A stretch of DNA of 51,729 nucleotides from assembly GCA_902799875.1 (NCBI GenBank), contig CADCCH010000008.1, positions 1 to 51,729 on the forward strand, written 5' to 3'. Position numbers and translations under genes: made by a program. Source of the stretch: an uncultured Bacteroidales bacterium. Its GTDB lineage: Bacteria; Bacteroidota; Bacteroidia; Bacteroidales; Paludibacteraceae. Of the stretch, positions 32,273-44,900 are shown piece after piece; within the stretch, counting starts at the first letter, position 1, and every line of letters begins with the position of its first letter. Below the pieces are notes generated by a model that was not told the origin of the DNA, ran no database searches, and was given only the letters and a program-made list of their open reading frames with translations.

Positions 32273-35200
32273 ATGAAAAAGATTGTTACTTTGGTTTGGA
32301 TTCTTGTGGTATCGACTCTCGGGTTGCGTGTTTCGGCGCAGGCTGTGACGTCGCCGTATCAGGTGAATTTTGAGGCGAATGAAACGGCTGAGATGGCTCA
32401 ATGGACGCTTAATCCGGGTGCTAATCCGGCGAACGTATTGGATAAGTGGATGGTCGGTACTTCCGTTCATTCAGCCGGTCGTCAGGCCCTGTATATATCG
32501 AACAACAATGCGGATGCCCAGTTTGACTCGGTACCCTGTATCCAGTATGCATATCGCGATATCCTGCTGCCTCAAGGTAAGTACGATTTCTCGTTCGACT
32601 GGTTGTGCGTAGGAGCCGCTTCTTCCGCGCTGTATGTGGGTTTTGAGGATTTTACGCCGCAGGAGAAAAACCTGATGGTTACGCAGACGAACGGTGCGTT
32701 TAACACCCTCCTGAAGAGTGCGATGCTTTCTTTCCCGGGATATACCAACGGTTTGAAAGGAGCGGACACCTGGCAGAATGCCTCGACGACGATCTATTCC
32801 GACGGTTCGACCGTCTATCGTTTGGTGTTCGTGTGGGTGAATGGTAATACTTCCAAAGCGAACAACAATGTAGGAGCTTGTATCGACAATATCGTCATCA
32901 CGAATGCGAACTGCAAGCGTCCGCTCAATGTCTCCGCGCAGGTTATCTCCTGCGACAGCGTTTTGGTTACTTGGGCCGGTACATCCGCTTCGTACGAATT
33001 GGAATATCGTGCTTCGGGTACGGATAACTGGATCACGAAACGTAATATTCCTGCTAACGGAACGAAAGGCTCTCTGGCGGTAACGAACATGTCGGAAGGC
33101 AACTATGACTTCCGCGTAAGAGGTATCTGTACGCCGGATACCAGTGCCTGGGCTTATTGCTCCGGTTTTGTCGTTTTCTGTCCGGAGTTGCACTGCGTCA
33201 ACTTCACGGAGTTAGCCGCACCGACGGTGACCTGTACTTATGGTGAGACGGATGAGGGATTGAACTGGTATACGGATGATGTGTCGTATAACAACCCGAA
33301 CTCCCGTAACAAAGCCTATGAGCATATAGGTATCGTGGATTACGGAAGCGACTCGAAACTCTCGCGTCATACCGTGAACTGGGATAAGACGGCGAAGGAC
33401 CCGCGTACGGGTGATGCCCTCTCGTTGATCCCGAAGGGCGGTTATGCTTCGGTGCGTCTGGGTAACTGGGAGATTAGTAATGGTGCTGAGTCGATCACCT
33501 ATGAGTATGTAGTGGACAGCTCGAATGCCGTGGTGCTGATGCAGTATGCGGTGGTGCTGCAGGATCCGGACCATAACGCGAGCGAGCAACCTCGTTTCGT
33601 GCTGGAGATCCTGGATCAGAATAATAACCTCATCGAGCCGACTTGCGGTGTGCGTAACTTCGCCGCCGACCAGGCGATGCAAGGATGGCATACCTACGGA
33701 AGCGGATATGACCTCGTGACCTGGAAAGACTGGACGACCGTAGGTCTGAACCTGCGTGAGTTGAATGTTCAGGATGGTGATGTGATCCGTGTTCGTCTGA
33801 CGACCTATGACTGTTTCCAGGGTGGTCACTTCGGTTATGCGTACTTCACACTCGATTGCGCGCAGGCTACGATCGAAACCGCTGCGTGCCAGAAGGATGT
33901 GTCCTTGACCATGTCTCTCGTGGCACCGGACGGCTTCAAGTACCAGTGGTATGACAAAACGGGTAAGGCCTTGCCCGGTGAGACCAATCGTACCTATTTC
34001 CCCTCCGATACGGCTACCTATCGCTGCCGTCTGACCTCTACGGAGGAAGAGTCTTGTTATTTCGATCTGTATTCGCAGTGTTTCCCGCGTCTGCCGATGC
34101 CGCAGTTCAAGCCGACATACGTGATAGCGGATTGTCAGAACAAGATGCAGATGGAGAACACGTCGTATATCCGCGTGTTCCAACCGGAAGGTGTTATTAA
34201 CCTCGAAGAGAGTTGTGATTCATATCTCTGGGAGACCTGGGGTACTACTTCCGATGGTAAGACTTTCTCTCCGATGCTCAGCGACCACGAATCTCCGATC
34301 TTTGAATATCCGGATGAGGGTGGTGATTTCTTCGTTAAGTTAACCGCTACGATCGCTGGTTCTTGTTCGGAGGATACGGTGATGCCGATTCATATCGCAC
34401 CAATCCGCTCGTACGATATGCAGCGGGATACGATCCTTTGTCGCCCGGCGAACACACCGGACTATTATCTGGAGATCGACGGCCAGCAAGTGACGAACTC
34501 CGGTCTGTACACAATCCATTATAAGACGATTGTGGGTTGCGATAGCGTGATCACATGGAACGTGAGCATCAATGAGTCGCGCATCATCACCTTGTCGGAT
34601 ACGACGATCTGTTACGGTGAGTCGATCTGTTACGGTGACTCGTGCATCGGTCCGAATACGCCTTCTGCGTATAAATCGGGTATGTGGATTTGGAATCATA
34701 TGCGTACGACCTCGGGCTGCGACAGCACGATCATGCGTAAGGTAACGCTCAAAGATGAGATCAAGCCTGTCTTCACTTGCAATGGCGAAGAGGTGGATCT
34801 TGCTTACGGCATTGTAGAGGTGAAAGAAGGACAAGTAGCGGTGGATTTGGCAGTCGGCGGTACCGGTTTTGACAAGTACAGCGTGACCTACGTGGATGGT
34901 AACGGGAAGAAACAAACTGACGCGCATATGGCAGCTGATACCTTGCTCGCCGGATTACCGGTGAACGAGTATCGGTTCGTCTTCTCCAATGATTTTGGTT
35001 GTGAGAAAGAGATAACCCTCATGGTGGGCGGTGATACCTTGTGTATCGATTTGCTGCCTCAGATTCAATGCGCTTGCGGCAAGGCGGTACTCGATATTCC
35101 TTATCGTAAGTGCGCTCCGGCGAACAAAGCAAGACTGGCGTCCTGTTCGGTACACTTCTCGGATGCCGACAAGAAAGCGCAAGGTTTCGAGGATGCCAAA

Positions 35201-35875
35201 TATACGACGCTGCGCGATGAGGATACGATTCGTATCGCAGTTCCGGCCGGTGCAGAACCGGGTGTGTATGCGATCGACGTGGTATTTGATACGGTGATCG
35301 GCGGATGTATCTGGGGCCAGAATGCCTTCCATGCATCGATCAAATTGACCTATGACTCGTCCGTTATTTTCCATCGTTGGAACGAGAATGCGATTCTGTC
35401 CTTGGCCGGATCCAATGTGGCTAAGAAAGCTGACGGTTCGGACTATGCTTTGTACACTTTCTCGGAGTTCCAATGGTTACGTAACGGCGAGGAAGTAGCT
35501 GGCGAGACCCGCTCGTACATGGAGCAACCGGGTATACTGAATATGAACGATGCGTACGCATTGCGTATGAAGCGGGCGGACGGTGAACAATTCACTACCT
35601 GCTCGTACGTGCCCGGACATAACCAAAACGCTCTCAATGCACCGGCTGCCAAAGTGGCTGTGTATCCGCAAGACCCGATGGCCGGTTCGTCGGTAGAGAT
35701 TACATTAAGCGAGGATGCGGAGATTGAACTATACAATCTGATGGGAAACAGAGTCATGACCGGCAGTTTTACACAGGGTGTATCGTCCTTCGCAGTTCCT
35801 TCGGTACCGGATATGTATATAATGAACGCACGCATGCGCGGAGAGGTGGTTACCTTCAAACTTCGCGTACGATGA
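32273..35875 (+). CDS. Large T9SS-exported surface protein
   Basis: A 1200-residue secreted protein. The ATG at 32273 gives a good signal peptide (MKKIVTLVWILVVSTLGLRVSAQ); the frame is open to a GTG at 32255. Domains are an N-terminal jelly-roll of choice-of-anchor type (about 25-220), a fibronectin III-like unit with SYELEYRASG and VRGICTPDTS (about 220-310), a second jelly-roll with DPRTGD and HFGYAYFTLDC (about 330-545), a short Ig-like unit (KYQWYDKTG), a PKD-like unit, and a module containing GCDS motifs. A T9SS type A sorting domain closes it (about 1125-1200, AKVAVYPQDPMAGSSVEI through KLRVR). It is paralogous in its N-terminal half to the 1029-residue protein at 48302. The function is probably adhesion or glycan binding (inference). 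Confidence 0.85.
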   Translation: MKKIVTLVWILVVSTLGLRVSAQAVTSPYQVNFEANETAEMAQWTLNPGANPANVLDKWMVGTSVHSAGRQALYISNNNADAQFDSVPCIQYAYRDILLPQGKYDFSFDWLCVGAASSALYVGFEDFTPQEKNLMVTQTNGAFNTLLKSAMLSFPGYTNGLKGADTWQNASTTIYSDGSTVYRLVFVWVNGNTSKANNNVGACIDNIVITNANCKRPLNVSAQVISCDSVLVTWAGTSASYELEYRASGTDNWITKRNIPANGTKGSLAVTNMSEGNYDFRVRGICTPDTSAWAYCSGFVVFCPELHCVNFTELAAPTVTCTYGETDEGLNWYTDDVSYNNPNSRNKAYEHIGIVDYGSDSKLSRHTVNWDKTAKDPRTGDALSLIPKGGYASVRLGNWEISNGAESITYEYVVDSSNAVVLMQYAVVLQDPDHNASEQPRFVLEILDQNNNLIEPTCGVRNFAADQAMQGWHTYGSGYDLVTWKDWTTVGLNLRELNVQDGDVIRVRLTTYDCFQGGHFGYAYFTLDCAQATIETAACQKDVSLTMSLVAPDGFKYQWYDKTGKALPGETNRTYFPSDTATYRCRLTSTEEESCYFDLYSQCFPRLPMPQFKPTYVIADCQNKMQMENTSYIRVFQPEGVINLEESCDSYLWETWGTTSDGKTFSPMLSDHESPIFEYPDEGGDFFVKLTATIAGSCSEDTVMPIHIAPIRSYDMQRDTILCRPANTPDYYLEIDGQQVTNSGLYTIHYKTIVGCDSVITWNVSINESRIITLSDTTICYGESICYGDSCIGPNTPSAYKSGMWIWNHMRTTSGCDSTIMRKVTLKDEIKPVFTCNGEEVDLAYGIVEVKEGQVAVDLAVGGTGFDKYSVTYVDGNGKKQTDAHMAADTLLAGLPVNEYRFVFSNDFGCEKEITLMVGGDTLCIDLLPQIQCACGKAVLDIPYRKCAPANKARLASCSVHFSDADKKAQGFEDAKYTTLRDEDTIRIAVPAGAEPGVYAIDVVFDTVIGGCIWGQNAFHASIKLTYDSSVIFHRWNENAILSLAGSNVAKKADGSDYALYTFSEFQWLRNGEEVAGETRSYMEQPGILNMNDAYALRMKRADGEQFTTCSYVPGHNQNALNAPAAKVAVYPQDPMAGSSVEITLSEDAEIELYNLMGNRVMTGSFTQGVSSFAVPSVPDMYIMNARMRGEVVTFKLRVR

Positions 35876-35914
35876 TACGAAAAAACTATTATTAATAACT
35901 AAATTAAAAAGAGC

Positions 35915-38900
35915 ATGAAACATCGTTTACTCTCTCTCCTGTTTCTTTGCCTTATGGCAATGACAGGTCATGCAGCGATTAATTATTCGCTCAATGAAAG
36001 TTTCGAGTCCGGCATTCCAGCTACGTGGGGGAATGATGTGCTTGTATCCGGATCCCCTGAGTGGATTGCGGATACGTTGAGTACTAATCCTACCGGCGCA
36101 GCGGATGGGAATGGCCGTGTGGCTTTTCGTAACATGTCGGATCAGTCCGATGGAACTTATGTTACGAGGCTGATTACTCCGGCGATGGATCTGAGTGGCG
36201 TTAGTTCGCCTGTGTTGACCTTAGCCTACGCGCAACCCATGCGTGCTGGTATGGGAAACGATCAACTCAAGATCTATTATCGCCTGACGGAATCCAGCGA
36301 TTGGGTGCTTCTCAAGAGTTATGAGGACGCCAAGAGTTCTTGGACGCGTGACACGATTGCTCTCATTGCTACGAGCCAAGGTACGGCGTATCAGTTGGCT
36401 TTTGAAGGCAATGACAAAGGTGGTGTTCAACGTGGTATCGTATTGGATGATGTAAAGGTCTTCCCTGAGTCGCAGTGTTCCGCTGCACCGGAAGGATTGG
36501 CTGCTATTCCTGATGCTACAACCGCCTTGATCTCGTGGACGCGCATCAATGATGGACGTTCGTATGAAGTGGTCGTTTCGTCGTCCGCTATTACGGACTT
36601 CTCGGACCTCTCGGGCGCGGTATTCCATCAGAGTGGCATTTCCAATAGAAATGTAACAGCTACCGGTCTTACCGCGCAAAATCATTACTACGCTTACATC
36701 CGTTCGACTTGTGACGACAACGAGTTGGGCTATTCGGCATGGTCAAGCGCAGCAGAGTTTGACACCCCCTGTGAGGCAATTGCTTCCTTCCCGTGGGTAG
36801 AAGATTTCGAGAGCTATACTTCGGGTACTTTTAGTGCTGATTGCTGGATTAATGAGCATATCTCCGGTACTGGCTCAAGTAAGTTCTCTATTTATACTTC
36901 CGGCAATGGAACCAACTCAACCAAGCAGTTGCAACTGCCGGATATGAGTTCCGGTACGTTGACGAAGTTGGTATTACCGGTATTTGCTATTGATGAGGCG
37001 GACGCTTATGCCTTTGCTTTGGATGTATATCGTAATGCTTACAGCTATGCGGCAGAAGGTATTCGCGTCTATGTTTCCAACTCTACGAATATTGATGAGG
37101 CTACGGAGTTGGCATTTATCTCGCGTAATTATACGGTTGCGAATGGTTCTATTCCGGCAGAAAGTGCATCCGGTTGGTATACCTATGAGATGAATATTCC
37201 GCTTTCCGGCAATGTATATATCATTCTCCGTGGTGAGAGTCAATACGGTTCGTCTACGTATATGGATAATTTCAAGGTACGTAAGTTGCCTGATTGCCGT
37301 AAGATCTCATCTCTGAATGTAAGCAATGTAGCAGGTACCTCTGCTGTAATCAACTTCGGCGTATTTGCTGCAGCCCAGAACTATCAGGTTATCGTGGCTA
37401 CCGAGGCGTTGACATTGAGCGGCGACCCGACAGAAGCCCAGTTGGCTAAAATCGTTTACAACAATAGTGAGATCACCGCTTCCGGTGTGAACGTAGAAGG
37501 ACTGACTTCGGCTACTACCTATTTCGTCTATGCCCGTGCATTGTGCGGCGAAGAAGAGACAGGTGAGTGGTCCACCGGTATCTCGTTTACCACCTTGTGT
37601 GAGATGCCTTGGAAGGAAAGCTTTGAGGGTATTACAAGCGGTGTTCCTGCCGGTTGGGATAATTCTCAGGGAACGACTACGAGTGCATCTTATAAATGGT
37701 CGTCCTATGCTACAGGCTATAGCGGAAGAGGACTTCGTTTTGATTCCTATTCTAATAGTGACGGTAATACCAATACATTGGTTACGCCATCCGTATATCT
37801 TTCTGAGAATGCCCTTCTTTCGTTCTATTGGAAGAACTCTGTGGGTGGAGATGCAAAATTGTATGTGTCTCAGGACGGTGGAACTACGAAAGATGAAATA
37901 ACATCCGTTAATTTAGTCGGTGTGGCTGATTGGACGCAATTTACGGTAGACTTATCGGCATACACCGGTAATTTCGTTACTGTATATTTTGCTTCTACCA
38001 GTAACTATGGTGCTACAGGTGCATATCATTATCTGGATGAAGTATCGATTCGCAAGATTCCTACCTGTAAGGATATCAACTCGGTTGTTGTATCCGGTAT
38101 CTCCAATAACGGTGCGAAGGTGGTATTCAGTAATACCGCTGCCGCTAACTACCAGGTTATCGTGGCTACGGAGGCTGTAGCTGATCCGGAGACTTTGGAT
38201 GCAAGCAAGATCATCTTCAATGATGCTACGCTGACAGACACGATTGCTGAGGTAACGGGTCTGACGGCTAATACGGTATATTATGCGTATGTACGTGGTG
38301 TTTGCGATAGCGAAAATAAGGGCGCATGGGCTAATGCGGTAGCGTTTACTACGGCATGTGACCCGCTTGAGATTACGAAAGAATCTCCGTGGTTTGAGAG
38401 TTTTGAGGATTTTGCGATAGGTTCATCTTCCTCTGCAGCTCCGCAGTGCTGGGCATTGCTCAATGCGAATGAGGGTTCTTATCCGTATGTCTATGTCAAT
38501 AATTCTACAGCATATGTAAAGGATGGAAGCAAATCTCTGTACTTTGTTTCGTCCAGTTCAACTTACGGTTATGCTATTTTACCTGCTATTGCGGAGGTGA
38601 ACGAAAAGCGGATTGAGTTCTTCTATAAGGATGAAAGCGCTACCTCCAGCGGTCGTCTGTTCATCGGTTATATGACAGATATCGCTAATGAAGAGACCTT
38701 CGTTCAGTTAGCTGAGTTTGAGCGTTCTGCTACTTGGAAAAAAGGTCAAGCAGACTTCTTTGCTATCCCTGCGGGTGATGCAGCTACAGCTCGCTTGGCA
38801 TTCAAGTATGGTGGTGCAAGTAACAACTACTACATGGGTATCGATAGTATCGTGATCAGCAATCTGCCTGATTGCCGTGACATGGGTACTGTGGCTGCTA

Positions 38901-41900
38901 AGGCGGTTAAGTCTCATGGCGCAACGATCGAGTTCCCGGCTAACGGTGCCGATCAGTATCAGATCGTGATGGCTACGGAGTCTATCGATCCGACCTACGT
39001 GGATTCGACCGATGTTCCGGCTTCGATTATCTACAATCAGTTGGTAAGTGCTACGTCGAATGTGATTGAAGATGCGGCTATTTTTGCTGCTAACACGGAC
39101 TACTACGTATATGTACGCGCTTACTGTGGTGTAGATGAGCAAGGTAAATGGTCGAAAGAAGTTTCGTTCCATACCTTGTGCGAACCGTACAGCGTAGAAG
39201 AATTCGGTTTGGAGAACTTCACCGACAAAGATCGTATCAATTGTTGGACCTTAGGCTTCAGCACGGAGGGTACATCTGCATCGTATGCATATGCTAAGCG
39301 TGATTCCTCTGAAGCTTATGGCGCTTACATTCGCCTCAGCAAAGAGAACGCAGGTAAGACCTATAGTGATGGTGCTTACGCAGTAACTCCGGAACTGACC
39401 ATCGAAGATTTGAAGCAGTACGAGGTATCGTTCTCTGCAGCAACGACCAATAGCAGTGCAACTTCGAACATGAAGAAACTGCATGTCGGTGTGGTAACCA
39501 ATCCGTCTGATCCGAACACGTTCCAGACGCTCAAGACCTTCACCCTGGACTATGCTGCTGATTCGACAGCAGAAAAGACCTATGTGGTAAGTCTGGCAGG
39601 AGCCGAGCCCGATGAGGATGACAATTATCCGCACTATATCTTCTTCATGGCAGCCGAATCGAATGAGCATGATTCTACGAACTACGTGCTGATCGATAAT
39701 GTATCCTTCTCGTTGTTGAGCACTTGTGCGCAGGTTATAGAGAGTTCTGTAAGCAATCTCTCTACTTCCGGTGCGCGTGTATCGTGGGAGGATGTAGAGG
39801 CCGGATCATACGAGGTATTCGTATCGGATATCAACAGCCGCGAGCCGGATACCCTGACGGCTATCTCGCGTCAGACGGTTAGTACGCTCCATGCGGACTT
39901 CAGCGGTCTGGAGCAGAACACTGCTTACTTCGCATACGTACGCGGTATTTGCGGTGAAGGCGACACGGCTAAGTGGAGCAATGCGATTGCTTTCCAAACC
40001 ACGATCGGTCTTCCGTATTTGGAGCCATTCAAGGCTACCACGCTCAATGAGGGCTGGAAAGTATATTCGTATCAATCCTATGCAGATAGTGTAAACGCTG
40101 CTAACTTCAGCGCTCCTGCTACCTATAAATGGGCGATTACTTCGTCGAGTGTACCTACCGGAATGGAGGGTAGTATAGCACAGCTTAACTTCCCGTATGC
40201 TTCGGGTAACTACTATGTATACAGCTGGCTTGTATCGCCGACAATTGATTTGACAGGTCATGAAGATGACTTCATTGAGCTGACCTTCAAGATGGCGGGA
40301 AGCAACGTGTATACTTCCGGTACAATCGCCGTTTACGTAAGTAACGACGGTGCACAATCGTTTAAGAAACTGGCTACTATAGCTGCTGCGGATCTGTCCG
40401 CTTCGGCTGCAGACTTTACGTATAAATTAACGAAGTTTGCCGGTCAGCAGATCAACCTTGCGTTCTATGTATATCAGTATTATGACTATAACGGAGAAAA
40501 CGCACGCATTGTATCTCTTGATGACGTAAGTGTTCATACGTACGAAGCAGTATGTATGGGTGTCGAGAACCTCAATGTAGCGCTCAACGGTTTGGCTATT
40601 GACGCTTCTTGGGAGATCGAGGGTACGCCGGTGAAGACCATTGTAGAACTTTCGGATGATGCTAACTTTGCTACCTTCATTGATTCGGTGGTTGTAGAAG
40701 GTGCGTTTACCCATCAGTTCACCGGTCTGCAACTGAGCAAGACCTACTATGTACGTGCTAAGCAGGCTGATTGCGCTGACGCTAAATGGGTAGTAAGCGC
40801 AGCTATTAAAACGCCGATTGGTGTTCCGTATAGCGAATCGTTCAATGTTTCGTCTATCCCGTCTGATTGGAGTATAATGAGTGGTGATCCTGAATCTGCT
40901 TTTGCAGGTACGGCTCCTACTTCTTCTTCAGGTGGCTGGGTAATATCTACAGGCAGTAATGGATTGCCGGCTAACCATTTAAAGATCAATATCTATAGTT
41001 CCACCGATAATAGATGGTTAGTATCGCCTGCAATCGATATGACCGCTATCCAGGCAACGGATAGTGTGGTATTCTCGTTCGATTTCGCTTATACAGCATA
41101 CAATAAAGCGACCAGCGCTAGTGCGAGCTCTGATCAAGCGTTGTTGCTTCTTGTTTCAACGGACGGAGGTACTACATGGTCTGCAGCAAATGGTTATGAA
41201 TGGAGTCATACCGATTCGATTGTGGCTAATGTAAGTAAGACTTTGGCATCTATCCCGACTACCGGTACAACCATTACGTTGACCGATTTCGCACGTTTTG
41301 CAGGCCACTCGATCAAGTTCGCCTTTGTGGCAACCACAACGAGCGGTGATAACGATTTCCATATCGCTAATGTGAGCCTCAAGCAGATCATGGCAGACTG
41401 TGATGATCCTACCGAACTTGCCTTAGAAGGTGGAGACCGTCAGATTGCCGTTACCTGGAGTGGTGACGAGGCGAAGCCGTCTATCATCCAATGGTCGAAG
41501 ACCGGCGATTTCGCATCGTTCAAAGCAGATACGATTGAATCCGGTTTGGCGTACACGATTGAGTCGCTGGATCCGGCTGCTACCTATTATGTACGTGTAC
41601 AGCAGATTTGTGCTGCCGGTAACACAGACTTCACGTCCGTTCTGTCGGCTGCAACCGACTGTGAGGCTATCGCCGAGTTCCCGTGGAATGAAGACTTCTC
41701 CGGTTTCGCAAGTGGTGCATTGGCAAATCCGTGCTGGAAGAACCAACATACGGCAGGATCGGCGACAAGCTTGTTTAGCATCAGTAGTGGATCCCTTTAC
41801 CTGCCGGATATGCAGACTGGTAACCGTACGCTCCTCGCATTGCCTGAGATGTCAATCAGCGAGGCAGATGCGTTTGCCTTTGTATTGGATGTAAAACGTG

Positions 41901-44900
41901 AGTCTTCCTCGAAGCCCCAAGAGGGTATTGTGATCTATGCATCGCACTCGGATACGATTGATGCCAGTGCAGTACGCTTGGCGCATATCATCCGTGCTTA
42001 TAGCTTAGGCAATGATACCGTACCGGCAGAGGCTGAAAGCGGTTGGTATAACTATGAGTTCGCTATTCCGATGAGCGGTACGGTTCGTATCTTGATCGAA
42101 GGTATCAGCGAGTATGGTAATTCTACCTACATGGATAACTTCAAGGTATATCGCATGCCGAGTTGCCGTCAGGTGAAGGGTGTCGCTGCATCGGAGATCG
42201 GTGCGGACTCTGCTGTTGTTTCCTTCAAGAAGACAGCTGCTCCGCAATATCAAGTGGTAGCTACTATCGCAGCTATCAATCCGGATACGCTCGATAAGGT
42301 AGCCGACACGCTCATCGTCTTCAACCAAACGGTAAGCGAAGATACTCTTGTTATTTCTGCTTTGCAACCGCAGACGGACTACTACGTTTATGTACGTGGT
42401 CTGTGTGACGACGAAGATTTTGGTGCTTGGAGTGCTGCTCTGAAAATGAAGACAGCATGTGGTGCCATCACTGCGTTCCCGTGGAATGAAGACTTCGAAA
42501 GTTACGCAACAGGTTCGACTTCGAGTCCGTTTGCTGCTCCTTGCTGGTCTAACACCTTGCTCACAGGATCAGCTGCACCGTTGTATGTATCTTCCGGAAC
42601 TGGAACGAATACTTCTAAGATACTCTATCAGGGATATTATTCCGGTAGCGGAACTTCCACAACTTTGCTCTCTACACCTGCATTCCAGATAGATGAAGTT
42701 AATGCATATGTGTTTGCATTGGACGTGCATCGAAATAATACAGGTTACGAATCAGAAGGTGTACGTATTTATGTTTCTGCAAGCGAAGAGATAGATGCAT
42801 CTGCGCAAGAGTTGGCATTCATACCGCGAGCATATAATCTCTCGGAAGGTTCTATTGCTGCAGAATCTGCAGAAGGATGGTATACCTATGAGTTTACTAT
42901 TCCTATGTCGGGCACTATCCACATTCTCGTTCGCACGGAACAAGAGAACTATGGTTGGTATACACGTTTGGATAACTTCCGTGTTCGTAAGTTGCCTGCA
43001 TGTCGTGATCTCAAGGGTCTGACCGTTAAGGAGATTGCGTCTTCTTCTGCAAAGGCAACTTGGAAGCCGACCAATGCAGCTCAGTATCAGGTTATTTTGG
43101 CAAATGCTGAGATTGCACCGTCTGATGTAGATTCCGTAAGCGGCATTGATGCAGCTAAGTTGGTACGTATCGATACCGTGGCTGACGCATCGTTCGACTA
43201 CACCGCTCTTACTCCGGCTGCGGAGTACTACGTATATGTACGCGGTCTGTGTGATGAGAACGAGAAGGGTGCATGGGGTTCGGCTTCGTTCAAGACGCAA
43301 TGTCTGGTAGATGTTCCGTACCTGATGGACTTCGACGATGCAGAGGATCGTAAGGTCTCCTATGTATCGTATGGAACATCCTATATGATTCCGTCTTGCT
43401 TCAATGCTATTGCAGGCGGTTCGGATTATCCGGCACGTGTATATGACAACGATGTAGAGAGTTCGAGTTATACTACCTATTCGTATGCATACTCCGGTAC
43501 TACCTCGCTGCGTATCTATTCGTCTTCCACGACTCCGCAGTATGTAATCTTGCCGGAGATGAACGAACGTACCGATACGCTGGCGCTCACCTTCAAGGCT
43601 CGTGCTTTGTCTGCGTACGTAAGTAACTCAAGCGGTAGTAAGACGGTAACGAACTATGCTTCGTCTTCTTACGCACACGCTCTGAAGATCGGTACGATGA
43701 CGAGTCCGAAGGATACGGCTTCGTTCCAACTGATTGAGACCGTTGTACTCAATGAGATAACTACAACTCCGTCGAGCGAAGCCGACGATCCGGCTGGTAA
43801 CAACTATTGGGAGACCTTTACGGTTTACATGACAGGTGCTACCGGTAAGTATATCGCTTTTGCATCTGACTTCAGTGCAACGAACTATGTATGGATCGAT
43901 GATGTACAGGTTGACTTTGTACCGGATTGCCGTGTACCGGCTCAGATCAATATCGTTCCGGGTATAAATACCGCCGATGTTACCTGGGTAGGAACTGCTG
44001 AAGGATATGAACTGGCATTCGGTGCCCAAGGCTTCAACTTGCCGGCAGGGGCAGACAGTATCTATACTTTGGATACCGCCTTCCTGCATATCGAAGAGCT
44101 GACGGCTAACACGGCATACGACCTCTATATCCGCAGTGCATGTGACGAGGGTCTGTATTCCGCATGGTCGAAAGTAGCAACCTTCCGTACCGACTGCGAT
44201 CAGATAACGATTGTATCCGGTACGCCGTGGACCGAAGGCTTTGAGGACTACGAGGGTACTGCAGCAAGTGGTTCAGGAGTTGTTCCTAATTGCTGGGAAG
44301 CAACTTCCACAAGCACTTATATCCCTCATATTGCGAACTCCGGTAGCTACGGATACTACGTTCATACCGGTACTCAAGCATTGTCATTCTACGGCGGTGG
44401 TTATAACTATGCTATCCTGCCTGCCTTCTCGAACCCGTTAAACGAACTGCAGGTATCGTTCTATATGCAGGCAGAGAATGTATCTTATGGCCAACTGACC
44501 TTAGGTTATATCTTGGCTAATGATAGCAGTATGAATACCTTCACGCCGATCGCTCAGTATGCTAATGTTACTACGATGACATTGCGCGAGACCGACCTCT
44601 CTGCTGTGCCTGATACGGCTGCTCGCTTGGTATTCCGCTGGTACTACAGCAGTCAGTTTAGTTGCTGTATCGATGATATTACGATCAGCGTTATGCCTTC
44701 TTGCCGCGAAATTAAATCCTTCGCTGCCAAGGAGATAACGAAATCCTCTGCTATCGTTACGTGGGGCGCACTAAAGGCTGCACAACGTTATCAGGTGATT
44801 TTGGCAAATGCTGCTATCGTTCCTGGTGACATCGACGGCGCAGGTCTCGATGAGACTAAGGTAGTATCTATCGATACCGTTGATGTAAATAGCGCTGAGT